Shown piece after piece: positions 46,566 to 59,300 of a stretch of DNA of 64,000 bases. The notes beneath the pieces are model-generated. The model was not told the DNA's origin. It worked only from the letters and a program-made list of their open reading frames with translations, and did not search any database. The position numbers were made by a program, and so were the translations under genes. Within the stretch, counting starts at the first letter, position 1; each line of letters opens with the position of its first letter. Origin of the DNA: Hirudo medicinalis (Eukaryota > Annelida > Clitellata > Hirudinida > Hirudinidae); the NCBI GenBank assembly GCA_011800805.1, contig MPNW01000043.1, positions 89,659 through 153,658 of the forward strand. The letters are read 5' to 3'.

Positions 46566-49500
46566 TAATAATATAAATATTATAATATATTAATAATATT
46601 ATAATGTATTATAGTTATAATTATATAAATATAATTATATTATAATAATAATATTATATTATATTATATATAAGTTATATTATATTATATATTATATTAT
46701 TAAGTTATATTATAATATTATAATTATATAAATATAATTATTACATTATTATTTTTATAATTATATTATTTTTATTGCGGAAACATAAATAAAATATGTT
46801 TAAATAAATTATTATTTTTATTATTATTATTTAGTTAATTAATTACCGGGGGAACCCCTCGCCGGATCTCACAACGAACAATGTGATAAGCAATCAAAAC
46901 AAAAAAATCAAACCGACAAAACAACAACATATCTACAAGACCCACAAAATCAAATGTCATAAACTCTGTCACCATAAAAATTATAAGAAATTTGGAAGTG
47001 TATAACTAATTTTTCAGAAATCATTGTTAATTACGGAATAAGATTTTGTTCCTTCTCTTTTAAGACAATTTGGTAGGAATATTCATCGGCGTGAAAACAT
47101 CAATTCACTTGCTAGGATGATTTTTAATCCAAGTTTAATATAATATAGTTTCTGTTGGGAAAATTGTTTATTGATAGCAAATTGCACCTGCGTCTGTCCA
47201 ACCCTCAAATATTGATCCCCTGGAGCCCTCACAGGGACGTCATTTCAGCTTTTTCCAGGGGGCAAACCGTCGCTATCGGGAGGGCGAAACAGCCATTCTG
47301 GTCGCAACATTTATCCCCAATTATGTCCCTGGCCATCACAATAATCAGCTCATAACCAAGATCGAGCGAGTTCAAAAATACTTTGTAAAATCTTGTTATT
47401 AGATGATTGACTTTATACTATTCCTCGAGGGCGTCTCGGCATCGTTTTAACTTCTTGTTCACTATTTATTTTCATGACCGATATAAATTTGAATTAGTTC
47501 TTTAATCTTTCAATTTGTTGAAAATAAAAACACAAAAAATACTAAAATGTTTTAAAGTGATTGAGGAATTATTTATGCTTTTAATTATTTGTTTTAATAC
47601 AGTTAACTTATTAATATATGGCGTTATATCTCAATTAGAAGGATCAATGATTTAATGTTTTAAAAAATTATTAAATTAACGTCTGAATATCTTAATGGTA
47701 AATGAATTATGGCAAAATAACCACATTCAATTCATCAATGCTTCTCGAAACTCCCAAACCAACCTTCCATTGGTAAAGCAGACTTAGCAATGAAATTTGA
47801 CGAGGAATGGTTGACTTTAATTTCCTTCAGTATCGATCCTTCGATGGAAACAAAGACAAGATTGAGGGATTCCTTGTCGATTGATCCGAACATGTCAAGA
47901 GAAACGTAATAATCCTTTCCTGATACATTAAGACGATGTTTAAAATAAATTATTTCAAGGTTAAAACTTTAAAAAAACTTTAAAAGTTAAATTTAAAAAG
48001 TTGTTTAAAGTTATATTTTAAAATAATAAAGTTATTATGCAAAAAATTTGCATAAACCTCTTATTGGTGAAAATTCGACGGGGGCTCCACTTTCTGCTAC
48101 CAACGTATAAGTGAAATCGATGCTGGATTCGCAAAATACTCTGTAGAAATAGTTGAAATTTGGTGCAGTCAGACTAATATTTGCCGTCCATTTGCCTTGG
48201 TCTGGTTTCGTTATTTTCAACATCTTATTGTTTGGCACATTGGCCACCAGTTCAGCCTGGTTAGTGCTGCCTTCAATTGAAAAGTTATTTTTAATAAATA
48301 TTTTTTGTTTATATTTTAATAAGACCTGGGTAATGTTCAGCGTAAATATCACAAGCCAAATTTCCATTCATTCCCATTTAAATTATGTAAACAATTAAAA
48401 GAGCTGACCAGAAGGAGAAGTGATGATTATATCTTTAATGTTAGTGCCAATGACGGAAACTTCGATATAGGTTTCGTTCATAGTTGAATCGACATAAAAG
48501 TTGAATGATGGATTGGAGGTCAGATATCCATAAGCAACATCAACCTGTATTTATGAAATCTGTCTAATTCTTAAAATATTCAAAGTAATTCTAAAATGTA
48601 GACATATACCTTATTTGTCTGTTTAAAACGTGAAACCACAGATAACATACGCAATAATAAATTAGTTCCTGTTTAATGTATTGTTAATCCTAAAATATTT
48701 TCAATTTGTTGTCCTTCACTTGAAAGTGAATGAACATTGGCACTAAGAAGCAGTCTACAGGTTCAGCTGGTAGGATTTGACACTTATCCCCTTCGTTGAG
48801 ATCAAATAAAAGAACATTTGTCCACCATTATTTAACTTTAAAAAGGTTGATATGAAAAGATTCTAATCAGGGCTGAAAGAACAGCAAAGCTGACCAGAAG
48901 GAGAAATGATGATTATCACTTGAATGTTAGTGAAAGGTCAAGGGCTGGATTTGGAATAACAAAAAGTGAGATTCGAAAGATTTCAAATTGTGTGAGTTCT
49001 TAATCTTTTTGATTACAAAAATTAATATAATTCACCGAAGATATTTTTGATTCGATGTCCACTATTTTCAACACTTCTTTGAGATGTCCTTTCTGCACCA
49101 AGGTTATACTTCCCCCACTGACCTCAGCAATGTCTCTGTAATCGTCTGCTATTGATCTTCTTTGTCTCGTGGAACGCTTTCTTTTCTTATTTACAATGGT
49201 TAATTTGAAGTCCATCTGCCAATTATATTTTCCTTCAGTTTTCCACTCCAACGTTATCAATAATTAATCATTCGATTAATCAACCTAATTAGATTATAAA
49301 AAATTTGAAAAAAAATTCCATTTGGCCAAACAATTTTCTCTGGCTGGGGAAGTGTTTGACTTAAAAGTATTAATACAAACTTTAATTAAGAGTAGAAATG
49401 AATGAAATAGTGATAACAAAGTGAATGCCAACTTTAATCATGATTACATATTTGTTAAATATAACATTTTCATAATAAAACTTTTCTAATTTGCGAATTA

Positions 49501-51320
49501 AAAATGCAAAAAAATGTTGAATGAAACTGCATTAAATAATTAGATCACAAACCTTGACGTTTCTCGAAGTAATGACGCCTTTCAAGGTCTCCTTAATGTC
49601 TTTGTCCTTGGCATCAGCATCTGTGAAGACGTAACACTTCGAACCGAACCTGACATTTTGTGCTGCCAGCAACATTCCACTCATGCTCATCTCTGGAATG
49701 TCACCTCCTCCGTCCGCTCTCAGGTTTCCCAACAATTCAATCATTTCGGTGGCATTGTTGGTCATGTGGATTATGTTCGGATCTAAAAAGGGAATTCAAC
49801 TAATTCATTGAACGAATAAAGTTTTAGAGGATTGATATCTCACGAGGATCGTTTACTGGAACGAGGACAAAATTTTTCCCAGATTTTTCGGCATCTTTGG
49901 TCATTCCAATTGTCAGTCGTTTGACATCTTCTATCTCGTTACCCATGCTTCCGGTTGTGTCGATGACGAAACAAAGAGACGTGAGCAATTCCATGCCGAG
50001 GAATTCTCCGAAGCTCTCCCTATCGTCTATGGTTGCTTCGTATATTCCGGTCAGCATGTCCACTGTGCTTTCGACAGCCATATTTGCCGCCTAAAAATCG
50101 AACACAATACGGTTATGCGATTATATTGCTAAATTGATCATTACTAATTTGGTAACATTGGCTCTGCGTACATACTTGATGGTGAAGATAATGATGAGGA
50201 CTCAAGTCAGAATTCAAGGTGTCTTTGTTAATACCACCTTTGGCGTCTTTTACCCTGTAGCTATCCCCTTTTCCTCCATGGCCACATTTTCCTGAAATGG
50301 CAAGCTAATTTCAGAATTCCGAATTTATTGAAGGACGTTAATATGTCAAAAATTTAATTGTTTAGTCCGATGCCAAAGGTCTGACAACAACAAATTAAAT
50401 TCTCAAGAAGAGGTTAATTGTGGTTGAGAGCACTTCACGTACAAAAATTAATCGAATCAAACCTATTTCGCTCAATTAAATTTAGTATTAATAATAATTT
50501 ATAATATTAGTGTAATTTATTCATTCATTCATTTTATGTAGTTGGAAAAAAAACAACATCGAAATGTCAAACACCTCCAGGTTTATCAACGTTGTGTTTG
50601 CTGTAATATGCACTTGTTAACTTCTTTTCTTGCACAATGTTCGATCTGATGTTACCTATACACCTGGTACGTTATTAATCTTTTCATTAAAATAAATACA
50701 TTTTTAATCTTTTAAAATAAATAATTTATATATTACTCTCCTAAAGGTTGGCAATTGTCGCAAGTCCTTTCATCAGGTAAAGCAAATACAATGCTCTCGA
50801 AGGCAGAAGTCGTTCCAAGTTCCTCCTTAATCATTTGGTTTCCCAATTCAACCCAGTTCGTTGAGCTGTAGAAATCTTGGAGTGTATGAAAAAGTCTGCC
50901 TGCCGAAACTCTGGCAACATCAAATGTTCTAAGTTTAATGGCGTTTATTACTTTCTCTCTGTCAAGAACAATCCTCATGTTTGACTCTGCCAGCTTCTCA
51001 GCGCCGAAATGGTACGAAGGATCCTTATCGTAGGGAGAGAAAGTATCGGGCTTGGCGACAAAGCTTTTAAAACTGCTCATCGTAGCTTTGAAAGTGTTGG
51101 AATTTTTCAATTTATCATGCATTTCTACAGGATAAAGATCTGCATTTTCTTGCAGGAACCAGTCAACTATCTTTTCCAGAGCTTTCGATGTAATTTTTGC
51201 ATGATGTTTGGAATCAGTTAAACCTGCCATTGTAACGCTGACATCGTGAGGTAAGAAACATCTCACTCGGCTAGTAAAAATCAATGCAATGCACAAGATA
51301 ACCAGGCGAATCGTCTCCAT
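45049..51320 (-). CDS. VWA7: VWA7-like secreted/surface protein, 12 exons
   Basis: Minus strand exons: 51320-50737, 50663-50575, 50291-50176, 50090-49844, 49782-49553, 49215-49036, 48544-48409, 48270-48058, 47919-47764, 46166-45914, 45668-45506, 45435-45049. Every junction keeps phase, total 917 residues (human VWA7 is about 890). Order of features: signal peptide (1-21); an N-terminal domain with LFHTLQDFYSSTNWVELG, the Het-C-like signature; KCGHGGKGD and GGINKDT; a VWA domain (about residues 285-440) with the MIDAS-type CFVIDTTGSMGNE; RDIAEVSGG; then beta-rich domains (VDSTMNETYIEVSVIGT, GKWTANISL, FFVGVQGLDSKG) and a Cys-rich C-terminal domain ending in a hydrophobic tail (about 895-917), possibly a GPI signal. 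Family function is poorly known; extracellular adhesion is a guess from the domains. Intron 9 (46167-47763) holds the (TAA)n duplication and intron 6 a decayed exon copy. Confidence 0.88.
46365..46624. repeat. (TAA)n array duplicated around the single N
   Basis: ACTAGGTTTATTTTAATAAT begins at 46365 and again at 46495, period 130 bp. Both copies carry the same TAA array and the same ATTATAATGTATTATAG end. The only ambiguous base of the window (46494) sits at the junction, which suggests an assembly join. Confidence 0.85.
46625..47763 (-). other. rest of VWA7-like intron 9
   Basis: AT-rich palindromic TATAATATTA tracts to about 46840, then ordinary intron sequence. A plus-strand frame at 47155-47355 has no support. 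Confidence 0.5.
48890..48940 (-). pseudogene. decayed partial copy of VWA7-like exon 7
   Basis: AGCTGACCAGAAGGAGAA and TGATGATTAT...AATGTTAGTG at 48891-48935 repeat the donor end of exon 7 at 48402-48450 with small changes and a 6-7 base deletion. The copy is on the same strand inside intron 6 and lacks the rest of the exon. Confidence 0.6.
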
Positions 51321-51352
51321 TTTCGTAAGTGTCAGCAGCTAGAAGAGGTCGG

Positions 51353-51361
51353 CCTTATATA
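51353..51361 (-). promoter_or_regulatory. TATA box of the VWA7-like gene
   Basis: On the minus strand TATATAAGG ends about 33 bp before the ATG at 51320. Normal TATA spacing puts the start within a few bases of the ATG, so the leader would be very short. Confidence 0.5.
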
Positions 51362-53129
51362 TCAAACATCCTGCAAAACCATGTAGCAGTTTCGACTAAA
51401 CTAAGCGAGTATTCAGAACGATTCCTAAGAATTACGGATGAATGAAGGTTTCGGTGATCGTCAATGTGTCACATCCTGAAGCTTCTTCAATATCATCGTA
51501 TGCAGTGCGTTTTAAAAATAACTGATTAGTTTGGATGAATTATTACAATTTCTAATATATCTTAATTCAATAACTATTTAACGCATTATTGTCGCCTAAT
51601 CATCTGAAATTTTCCAGGATGTGATCCGCTGTTGCGGCACTATTTGAATTGCAGTTAGTAAGCGCAAGTCTCTTCAATAAGATTTGTTTCTGGCTAAAAT
51701 TTTAAGCATTTAGTTCAATTTTTTTATAAAGTACTTTAAAAATATTTTAAAAGTAAAATCAAATTTTTATTTTTCTCAAATCATTTTGATAATTTATTTT
51801 TTGTGATTTAATTTATTGTCAATTTAGCGCCACCTCCCCCTCCCAGCTATGCCACTGTGCACAATTCTAAAATTCAATTCGATGAATTAATACGAGAGAA
51901 AATAAAATGAGAAGAAGACAATTTTTTATTATTTCAATCATCCGAGAAAAAATCTGCAATTATATTCACATTTTTATAATTGTTCGTAAAAACTGCATTT
52001 GCTTTTCATAAGGAGCTAATTAAAATTATGTCCACTGAAAGTTAAAAAGTTCAGTCAAGTGTCTGACGTGGACCATTCATACTTTCGTACCCAGTATGCC
52101 AGCGAACCGACATGTCCTGTTACAATAACAATTTAGACAAGGAAGTTAGCACGACATATTGTTTCATCCGGTTCGAGACTTGATGGACTAAATAATATGA
52201 CAAATTTCATAGATCATTTGCTTATTGACACATTTGATCAATCTTAAAATTATTTACAAAGTTAAAACAAGTCAAGGCATCAGAAAGATAAATGAATAAT
52301 AATAATAATAATTAATAATAATATAATGATAATTATATTTATCATGATCTATACAAATGTATTTCATATTTTATATATTTTTTTGTTATCTTTTATTTGC
52401 AACTAAATGTAGTAGATCGTAAAAGCACTTTTTAAAAATTTCAATTGATCTATCACTAACTATTTTTACTTAAAAAATTTGTATTTTTTAACTTGTTATT
52501 CCGACCAGAATTATCGTGATCCGGTTGTGACCTATAGCATCAAGGCATAATGTATGGCAATATATTTAAAGAGCAAATTATTTAAATTATTAAAAATATT
52601 ATTATTTATATCAAATTATTTTATTACAGATGCATGTATTAAATAATCCGATTAATCAATTATGCGTCAAACGTTCCTTAGATTTGAGAGGTTTTTAAGT
52701 AATCATGACAATTTCTTATTTCAGTTATTAAGTAGCAGCTGGTCACACGAAACAGCAGGTGCTGCAGAGCTTTGCTGGGAAATGTAGCATGTAAAACCGA
52801 CAGTGACCTATAAATTTCGCCCTTTCAATGATTTTGGAGTTATGACGTTGCAATTAAAACTATTCTATTTTGTTTGTTTGAATTGAAAGATAGAAAGGTT
52901 GCAAACAAGCGCACAAAAGTCTTATTCGATTTCATGAAAATAGTCCCTGGAAAGTAGGCATACAGCGCGTTTGATTCGCTAATCATTCATTGAATTCGTC
53001 TCAGCATGAAATACATTAGAATCTGACTCAAGTGAGTCACTCCAAAATTCAAATTCAATCAGCCAATATTTGAAGTGCCTTATATATCCTAGGATGTCAA
53101 GACACGATAACAAACCACAGCAGTCGAAT
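51362..53129. other. intergenic, no gene seen
   Basis: AT-rich DNA upstream of the VWA7-like gene with a short TAA repeat near 52295. No exon or domain found. Confidence 0.5.
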
Positions 53130-55190
53130 TAAAAAAAAAACAAAAAATCGGGTGTGGGGGCAGTTTGAATATGAACGGGGAGGGCATTCCATGTAGGACT
53201 ACTGACATAGAAGAAGCGGTCACCGAACCTACACTTATGGGACCAATGGACCAAGAACATGGGATGACATGAAGAGCGAAGGGGAGCTCATCCAGATATC
53301 GTTGTTGTTTTGGCCAGTGTAGAAGAGAGGTTTTGGTGCATCGTAGGATAAAACTTTATATATTATTGAAGAAATTTGATATGATATCCTGTAGGGTATT
53401 TTGTGCCAGTGTAGACTTTTTAATACCGGTGTGATGTGCTCGGAGGTCATGGATCCAGATAAGCCTTGCCGCTGCGTTCAACACGTCCTGATAGTGATGG
53501 AGAGTCTTGCCACTGACATTTGTAAGCAAAGAGTTGAAGTAATCAAGTTTTTTTTTCTTGAATATGTTCCGCTCCTGTGCAATCTTGAAGGATGAAGGTA
53601 CGTAATCTGTAGAAAGCTATTGAAGAGTCGCACCAGGAATGGAGCCAACATCAACGAAAGTTTTTTGAGGAGCCATGCAGGAATTGGGTCAAGACCACAT
53701 TGCTTATTACGAAGTGAGTGGATCAGCATCACCACCTCATCAACAGAAGTTGGACCAAGTTGGTTGAGTTCTATGTCAGTTAAAGGTGAAAATCCAGAAC
53801 GAGAAGCCTCAGCAGTTGACTCACATATGCCCCTTAGTTTGTCATTAACATAGCGGGAATAATCTTTGGGAGAAGGTGTGACTGATCTCTGAGGGTTTCG
53901 CCCCAAACCAGTAGCTTCCTTTATAAGTTTCCAGCGTCTCTCAGAGTGACGCACCTCACAGATTCACTCTGCATAATAGGCTCGCCGTTTTTAGCAACCA
54001 GTCTTGAGTTCCTGACTCGTCATAACTCTTCTGAGCCTTGTAAGATGTCGCTTCTCTCGCCTGTACTCAACATCAAACCAGGGTTGCTTGTACCTGTAAG
54101 GGTGAGATGTGATATTTGGAAGAAGTGAGTTGATCACATCCACAAGGGTTGAATTGTAGAGAGCCGCCATTTCGTCGATATTATCAGGAAAGGACCCTGG
54201 GTCGCCACAGAGGACTGATAACCTGAGTTGTTGAATTAATTGGATCATGTCCATTTCGCCTCCATCCACGAAAATGACAAGAGGTCACTGGGGGACATGT
54301 GCGTGGAGAAGTTGTGTTCCAGAGGAGAAGCCGATGATCAGAAAGACCAGTGTCCACTCTCTCAACATCATCGCATTGATGGCAGTTTTCTTTTTGGAGG
54401 ACAACATCAAGGTTTCCAACAAGATCATGTGTCGGTCCGTCAACCCAGTGAAGACAGGATGACTCTGAGGGTTACATTGTTGAGGTCATCATGTAGCTCA
54501 AGATGTATGTTGAAGTCACCAGTGATGAATAACACTGAGGAGTTGATAAACCTGCTCAAGAGCTCAGATAACTTGGAGAAGAATATTTTCGTACATGACC
54601 AGTTCTGTAAATAGTCAGTAGATTGATTCATTTTACAGATAGATAAACTTGGGTTGCAAGATATTCGAAGGTGGTTGATATTTAGTCAATAAGTCAATAT
54701 TTAGGAGACGTAGCTGAATAGATGATGTTGAGATGACTGCAAGACCTCCATGATTCGAGTGGAGACCAGAACTCTGAGCAGACTCAAGACGAGGACGTGT
54801 TGAAAAAAAGCAACAGATCCCTCATCATGCCACGTTTCAGTAAAGGACAAAATGTCTATTTTCTTGACTTTTATGACATCTGTGAGCACTTCAAATTTGT
54901 TGGTAATGGAACGTATCTTGAGGCATCCAAATGTAATAAATGAAATAAAAATAATGCTGTCAGATGAAGCTCTGGAATTCATAGCCCCATCATTGCGACA
55001 TCTTGGGTGACGCTCAGGAGAGACAATGGGCATTGACAGATGAAAAGCAGAAGTCGGCAGCCAGGAAGCCGGAACAACACCTTTCTCAACTCTTTTTTGA
55101 TGAACATCCGACCCAGATTGTAAGAGTGCAGTTCAGTGGACATGTAAACCGGCATAATTGGGTACTTGTGATGTTGGACCAAGAGGACAA
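53130..55190 (-). mobile_element. jockey/CR1-type LINE with deleted RT core
   Basis: Minus strand. From 5' to 3': an apurinic-type endonuclease region (LKIRSITNKFEVLTDVIK, DILSFTETWHDEG at about 54915-54800; FITGDFNIHLE at about 54530-54495), a connector (DNIDEMAALYNSTLVDVI, YKQPWFDVEYRREKRHLTRL at about 54180-54030), RT entry (SLRNKQCGLDPIPAWLLKK at about 53720-53665), then an abrupt jump near 53560-53460 to the 3' end of the frame (EHITPVLKSLHWHKIPYRIS.Q.SSIIYKVLS, about 53450-53340) and FxVxxPSLWNALPVHI-like sequence. The RT palm with its YxDD box is absent, so an internal deletion of several hundred codons has occurred. Stops and frameshifts elsewhere confirm it is dead. A short A-rich run at 53131-53146 marks the 3' end. 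Confidence 0.8.
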
Positions 55191-55679
55191 AAGAGTGTGC
55201 AAATGTAAGAAATAAGCGTTTGACACTTTCCTGATATATTTTGATATTGATATAAAATAATTCTTTGAATTCTTATCTGATATCGTGACTTCTCGGTCGC
55301 GATTAATTTGTTATGATTTCAAATACCTGCCCACACTAAATTTTATGATTTTGCAATTACACTTGGACGCTAATTAACATATCAAATAAATTTCAAATGA
55401 TTAATAATAACGCTTTTGGAGGCATAAAATTAAAAATAATCCTAGCAGCTCTGCAGATATTTGAGTCTGACCATTTGATTAACCTATTACATTAATAAGA
55501 TGCTTACTAAATGCATCAAAATCCTCTTTCTTTTTGACTATCCTAGCTACTCTTGGGCGTGCAGGTTGGCCGAATGGGTTGAGGTTTAAGCTTCTACAGA
55601 TATGTAAGAAGTGGGCAAATAAATATGGTGAAACTAGGTCCTTTAAAGACAGCCTTCCCAAAAGTTAATAACAGACGAG

Positions 55680-55970
55680 AAAGAATGCAGAAGAACCTAA
55701 TACTTACTTCTCTCTTCCAAAGATCTTCTCTTCTCTAGTTACCAAAGATCTAAACGAAATAGTGAAAAAATCATCTCAAATGAAATTTTCACAGGATCAA
55801 GATAGGAGATGCTGGCAGATTTTAGAATAAGTGAGGAACTAATACTAAAAAAGATTTATAAATTAAAGAACCATTGTGTCAGATATTTAAAAACTCTCTA
55901 AATCTAGGAGAAGTACTAAGAAGCTGGAGAAAGGCGAAGTTCTATCTTAATATTCAATCAAATTTTAAAT
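55680..55970 (+). mobile_element. fragment of another LINE reverse transcriptase
   Basis: Around 55880-55945 one frame reads IFKNSLNLGEVLRSWRKAKF, the RT pattern IFN.SL..G.VP..WK.AKV. The preceding 200 bp read like the connector of the same protein (VKKSSQMKFSQDQDRRC). Only this segment survives. Confidence 0.5.
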
Positions 55971-56326
55971 AGTAGTGGGAAATTGTGCTTGTTCATTATT
56001 TCTTAAGTTTGCCTACTTTTGGCCTGGGTCATAGTAAAATTGGCGGGTATTTCCTCCGCAACCCAGAACGGAAAACGAATTCTATGTTGTTTAATCAACG
56101 ATGTAAGCTACTGGTCGGGCTTGGAGTAGAACAATACAAATGCATGAAGCGTTTCAGCTATTTCTTAATAACTTAAATTATTCAATTGAATAATTGAATA
56201 AATTTTTATAAATTTATTTAAGAAGATGGATCATTTTTTTGAAAATACCAAAAGCTTGATTAAATTTTAATCAATGCCATCGTCACATGCTTTATATTAT
56301 GTGCATAATGTTTATTATCTGGGAAG

Positions 56327-59300
56327 ATGGCTGGATCTTCCGAAGCTAAATTGAGAGAGGCTCGGGGCCATTTAAAAGAAGCTGAAAAATGGTGAGAGCG
56401 ACGATTAGCTCAATTGTTAAATAGCCAAAGCATTGTACTATCATTTCTGGTGCATAATGCTTGAGAGGCTAATAGCCAGATTTTTTTGTGCAAAGTTCAT
56501 GTCTGCTGTTTTAGTAAATAATAAAAATGATAAAAACTTTTAAAAGTTTGTGGGCTTCAGTTTTTCCAAAATCTAGACTGAATATCATGCTCCAAAGTGG
56601 ACTTGTCAAATTTTGATATATAATTTGTAAGACTACTATTTGTAGAGTTGAAATCACTGAGTAATTTAAAAGCAGAAAGATGAACATGCAACCAAATTAT
56701 TCAAAAATTTATGCTTTGCTTCTAGGCATTTAACTTTTATTAAAAGTGAGATATGCAATTGAGGCAATTGGTCATTTATAATTATGAAGATGTCAACATG
56801 TTCCTCCAATGATTTATAATCAGACCTTGTGCTTTAAATTGAATTTAAATTGTTCGACAGCATGAAAACTGGAATCTTCAAATGGAAACCAGATTTTGAA
56901 GGTGCTGCTCTGGAATTAGGAAAGGCTGGTTAGTTGATGTGATGACATCATGATTGACCATATCCTATTTGTAAAATTAATAATTGCTTATCCTTTATTG
57001 GAACTTAATAATATAACTTAATATTACTTATGATGAATATAATATTAATGTAAAATGCTATCATATCTACCACAAGTCAGAATCATTATGTGTCGCTATT
57101 GTGATTTGAAGTTAACTTTATTAAAGCAAGTGCAATTAAATTTTACAGCAATCTCATTTAAAAATGCTAAGTCATTGAGTGATGCAGCTGATTGCTACTT
57201 GAGGCTTTCAGAAGTTGAACAGCAGCATGGATCATATCCTTTCATGGTCGTCAATCAAATAAGAACAAAATAAACTTTAACCATGTCATTTTCCTTAATA
57301 AAGTTCACAATTTTTCAGGCTGCAAAGTAAGGAAATATATTAATAGGTTCTCATGTTGTGACTGATTATTTTAATGACATCTTGCAATCTTAAGAGCTCT
57401 TGAGGCTTCGGCAATGCTCCAAAAAGAACTTGGGGAATGGTCGAAAGCTGCTGATTTGATTGACAGAGCATCAACTCTTTACATGGAGCATGGGACCGGC
57501 GACACGGCAATCATCACGCTGAGCAGAGGGGCCAAGTTAGAGTATAGTCATTTTTTAGTAAGAAATGTGCTGCACAGAAGGGCGTTTGTTAGTTATTTCA
57601 ATCTAGTGAAAATTATTTTATTATTTAAATTGTACAAAATGAGTCCATTAAAATTTAATGGTGAAAACAATTAACCTAAAATGTGTTTGTGCTTAAGTTG
57701 CTATTAATCCCTTTAGCGGTTGAACTGAGTTTAACTTTTCACTCAATTTTGCAGTCCATCCAGTACTTGCTATCCCGAGTTAACTTGTCACATTGAAAAT
57801 ATTGATTTAGTCATCATTTATTCATCAGGTGGAACCACTTTTTCCAGTATTTACAGTGAAAAGACAAGCTAAATTCTTTTGTTTAAGAACCTACCCAAAA
57901 TGGCGTCGAAGAAGCAATTTAGTGTGAAAAAATTAATTGATAGTTCAAATTTGAATGAAAGCAGAGAGGATGGGTCCAAAAGAGTGAATCTAGTTTTAGT
58001 GAGTTAGAACAAGAATGTGACAATGACATAGCACTGGAACTTTGTCCTACGATGGGTCGGTGGATTGGCTGTGTCACAAGTCCTCGAGGCTGTATTTCTC
58101 TGGGTCTCTTATTTGTTAAAAGCCCAATTTTAGTAGTTATTGTCATTTTTGGTATTTACCTAAGGTTTCAAGTAGTTTTAAAATTGTCATAAAAAAGTAA
58201 TATTTCTCAAATAGAAATGGCCAAAATGGCAGTGACTTCAAAAATTCTACGTTACAGGGGTTAATACGACTTATTAAAGCCATTTAAATTTATTAAATAA
58301 AGCAATTTTACCAAGGTTCCCCTACATGTGGTGAAAATGCCTCATAGCCTCATAAAAATGAAAATCATAATTTTTCAATTAGCATAATTTTTTTCAGGAT
58401 GATTGAATCAACTCTTCCAGAAAATGCAATCAAATTGTATGCAAAGGCATGTCACATGGCAGATGTGAGATTATTGTCCTTTTGTTTTTTAATTTCTAAA
58501 AAAGCAGATGTAGAAATTGAATCCAATTGCATGTAGTTTATTGATTACAAAGAGCTTAAGCTGATTACTAACATCATATTTTTGATTTGTTTTATCTGCA
58601 AATCAATAACTCATAATTCTTAATGAACTGTGTTCATTTGTAACCTTTTCCTTAAATAACTTGAGCTCAGGTTCAAGACAGGCCAAAAGATTGTGCTGAT
58701 AACATAGGAAAGGCTGGCAGAATCCTCTTAAAGTTGAAGAAGTTGGATGAGGCTGTTGAATATGTAACCAAGGAGCTCGACTTTTTATCAAAGACGGAGC
58801 ACGCAGGGACGTTGTACAAACTTGTAATGGGCCTTGTGCTCATACATCTTCACAGGGAAGATTATGTAGCTGCAAACCAGGCACTTTCAAGGGCTGCCGG
58901 GTATACTTTTTAAAATTTGTTTTTATACTCTAAATAATTTGATTTTATATACTTATTATTAATCAATTTATAGGAACATTGGTACAGCCTTGAAAAGAGC
59001 TGCATGTCTTGTTTTTAGATAAGGTGGAGATTACATAAAAGAGATAACTTGTTTTGAAAGAATGTATTTACCATCACAGCACTCCATGATTCTTTTTCTT
59101 TCATCTTTTTGTTTAAAGGGCTTATCCAGGCTTCTATGAGAGTGAGGAGGCTGGTCAAATAAGCCAACTTCTCAAGGCCTATGATGAAGGAGACCAGGAC
59201 AGAGCTCTACAGATTGCAAGGGGACCACTCTTTGCCTTCATGGAAAATGAGGTAAAAGAATATTGTCACGGGTTTACAAAAAAATTAATTTTGTTGTTGA

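Noticed and set aside
47155..47355. Plus-strand frame in VWA7-like intron 9
   Set aside because: No homologous feature and no splice signals; lies antisense in an intron.
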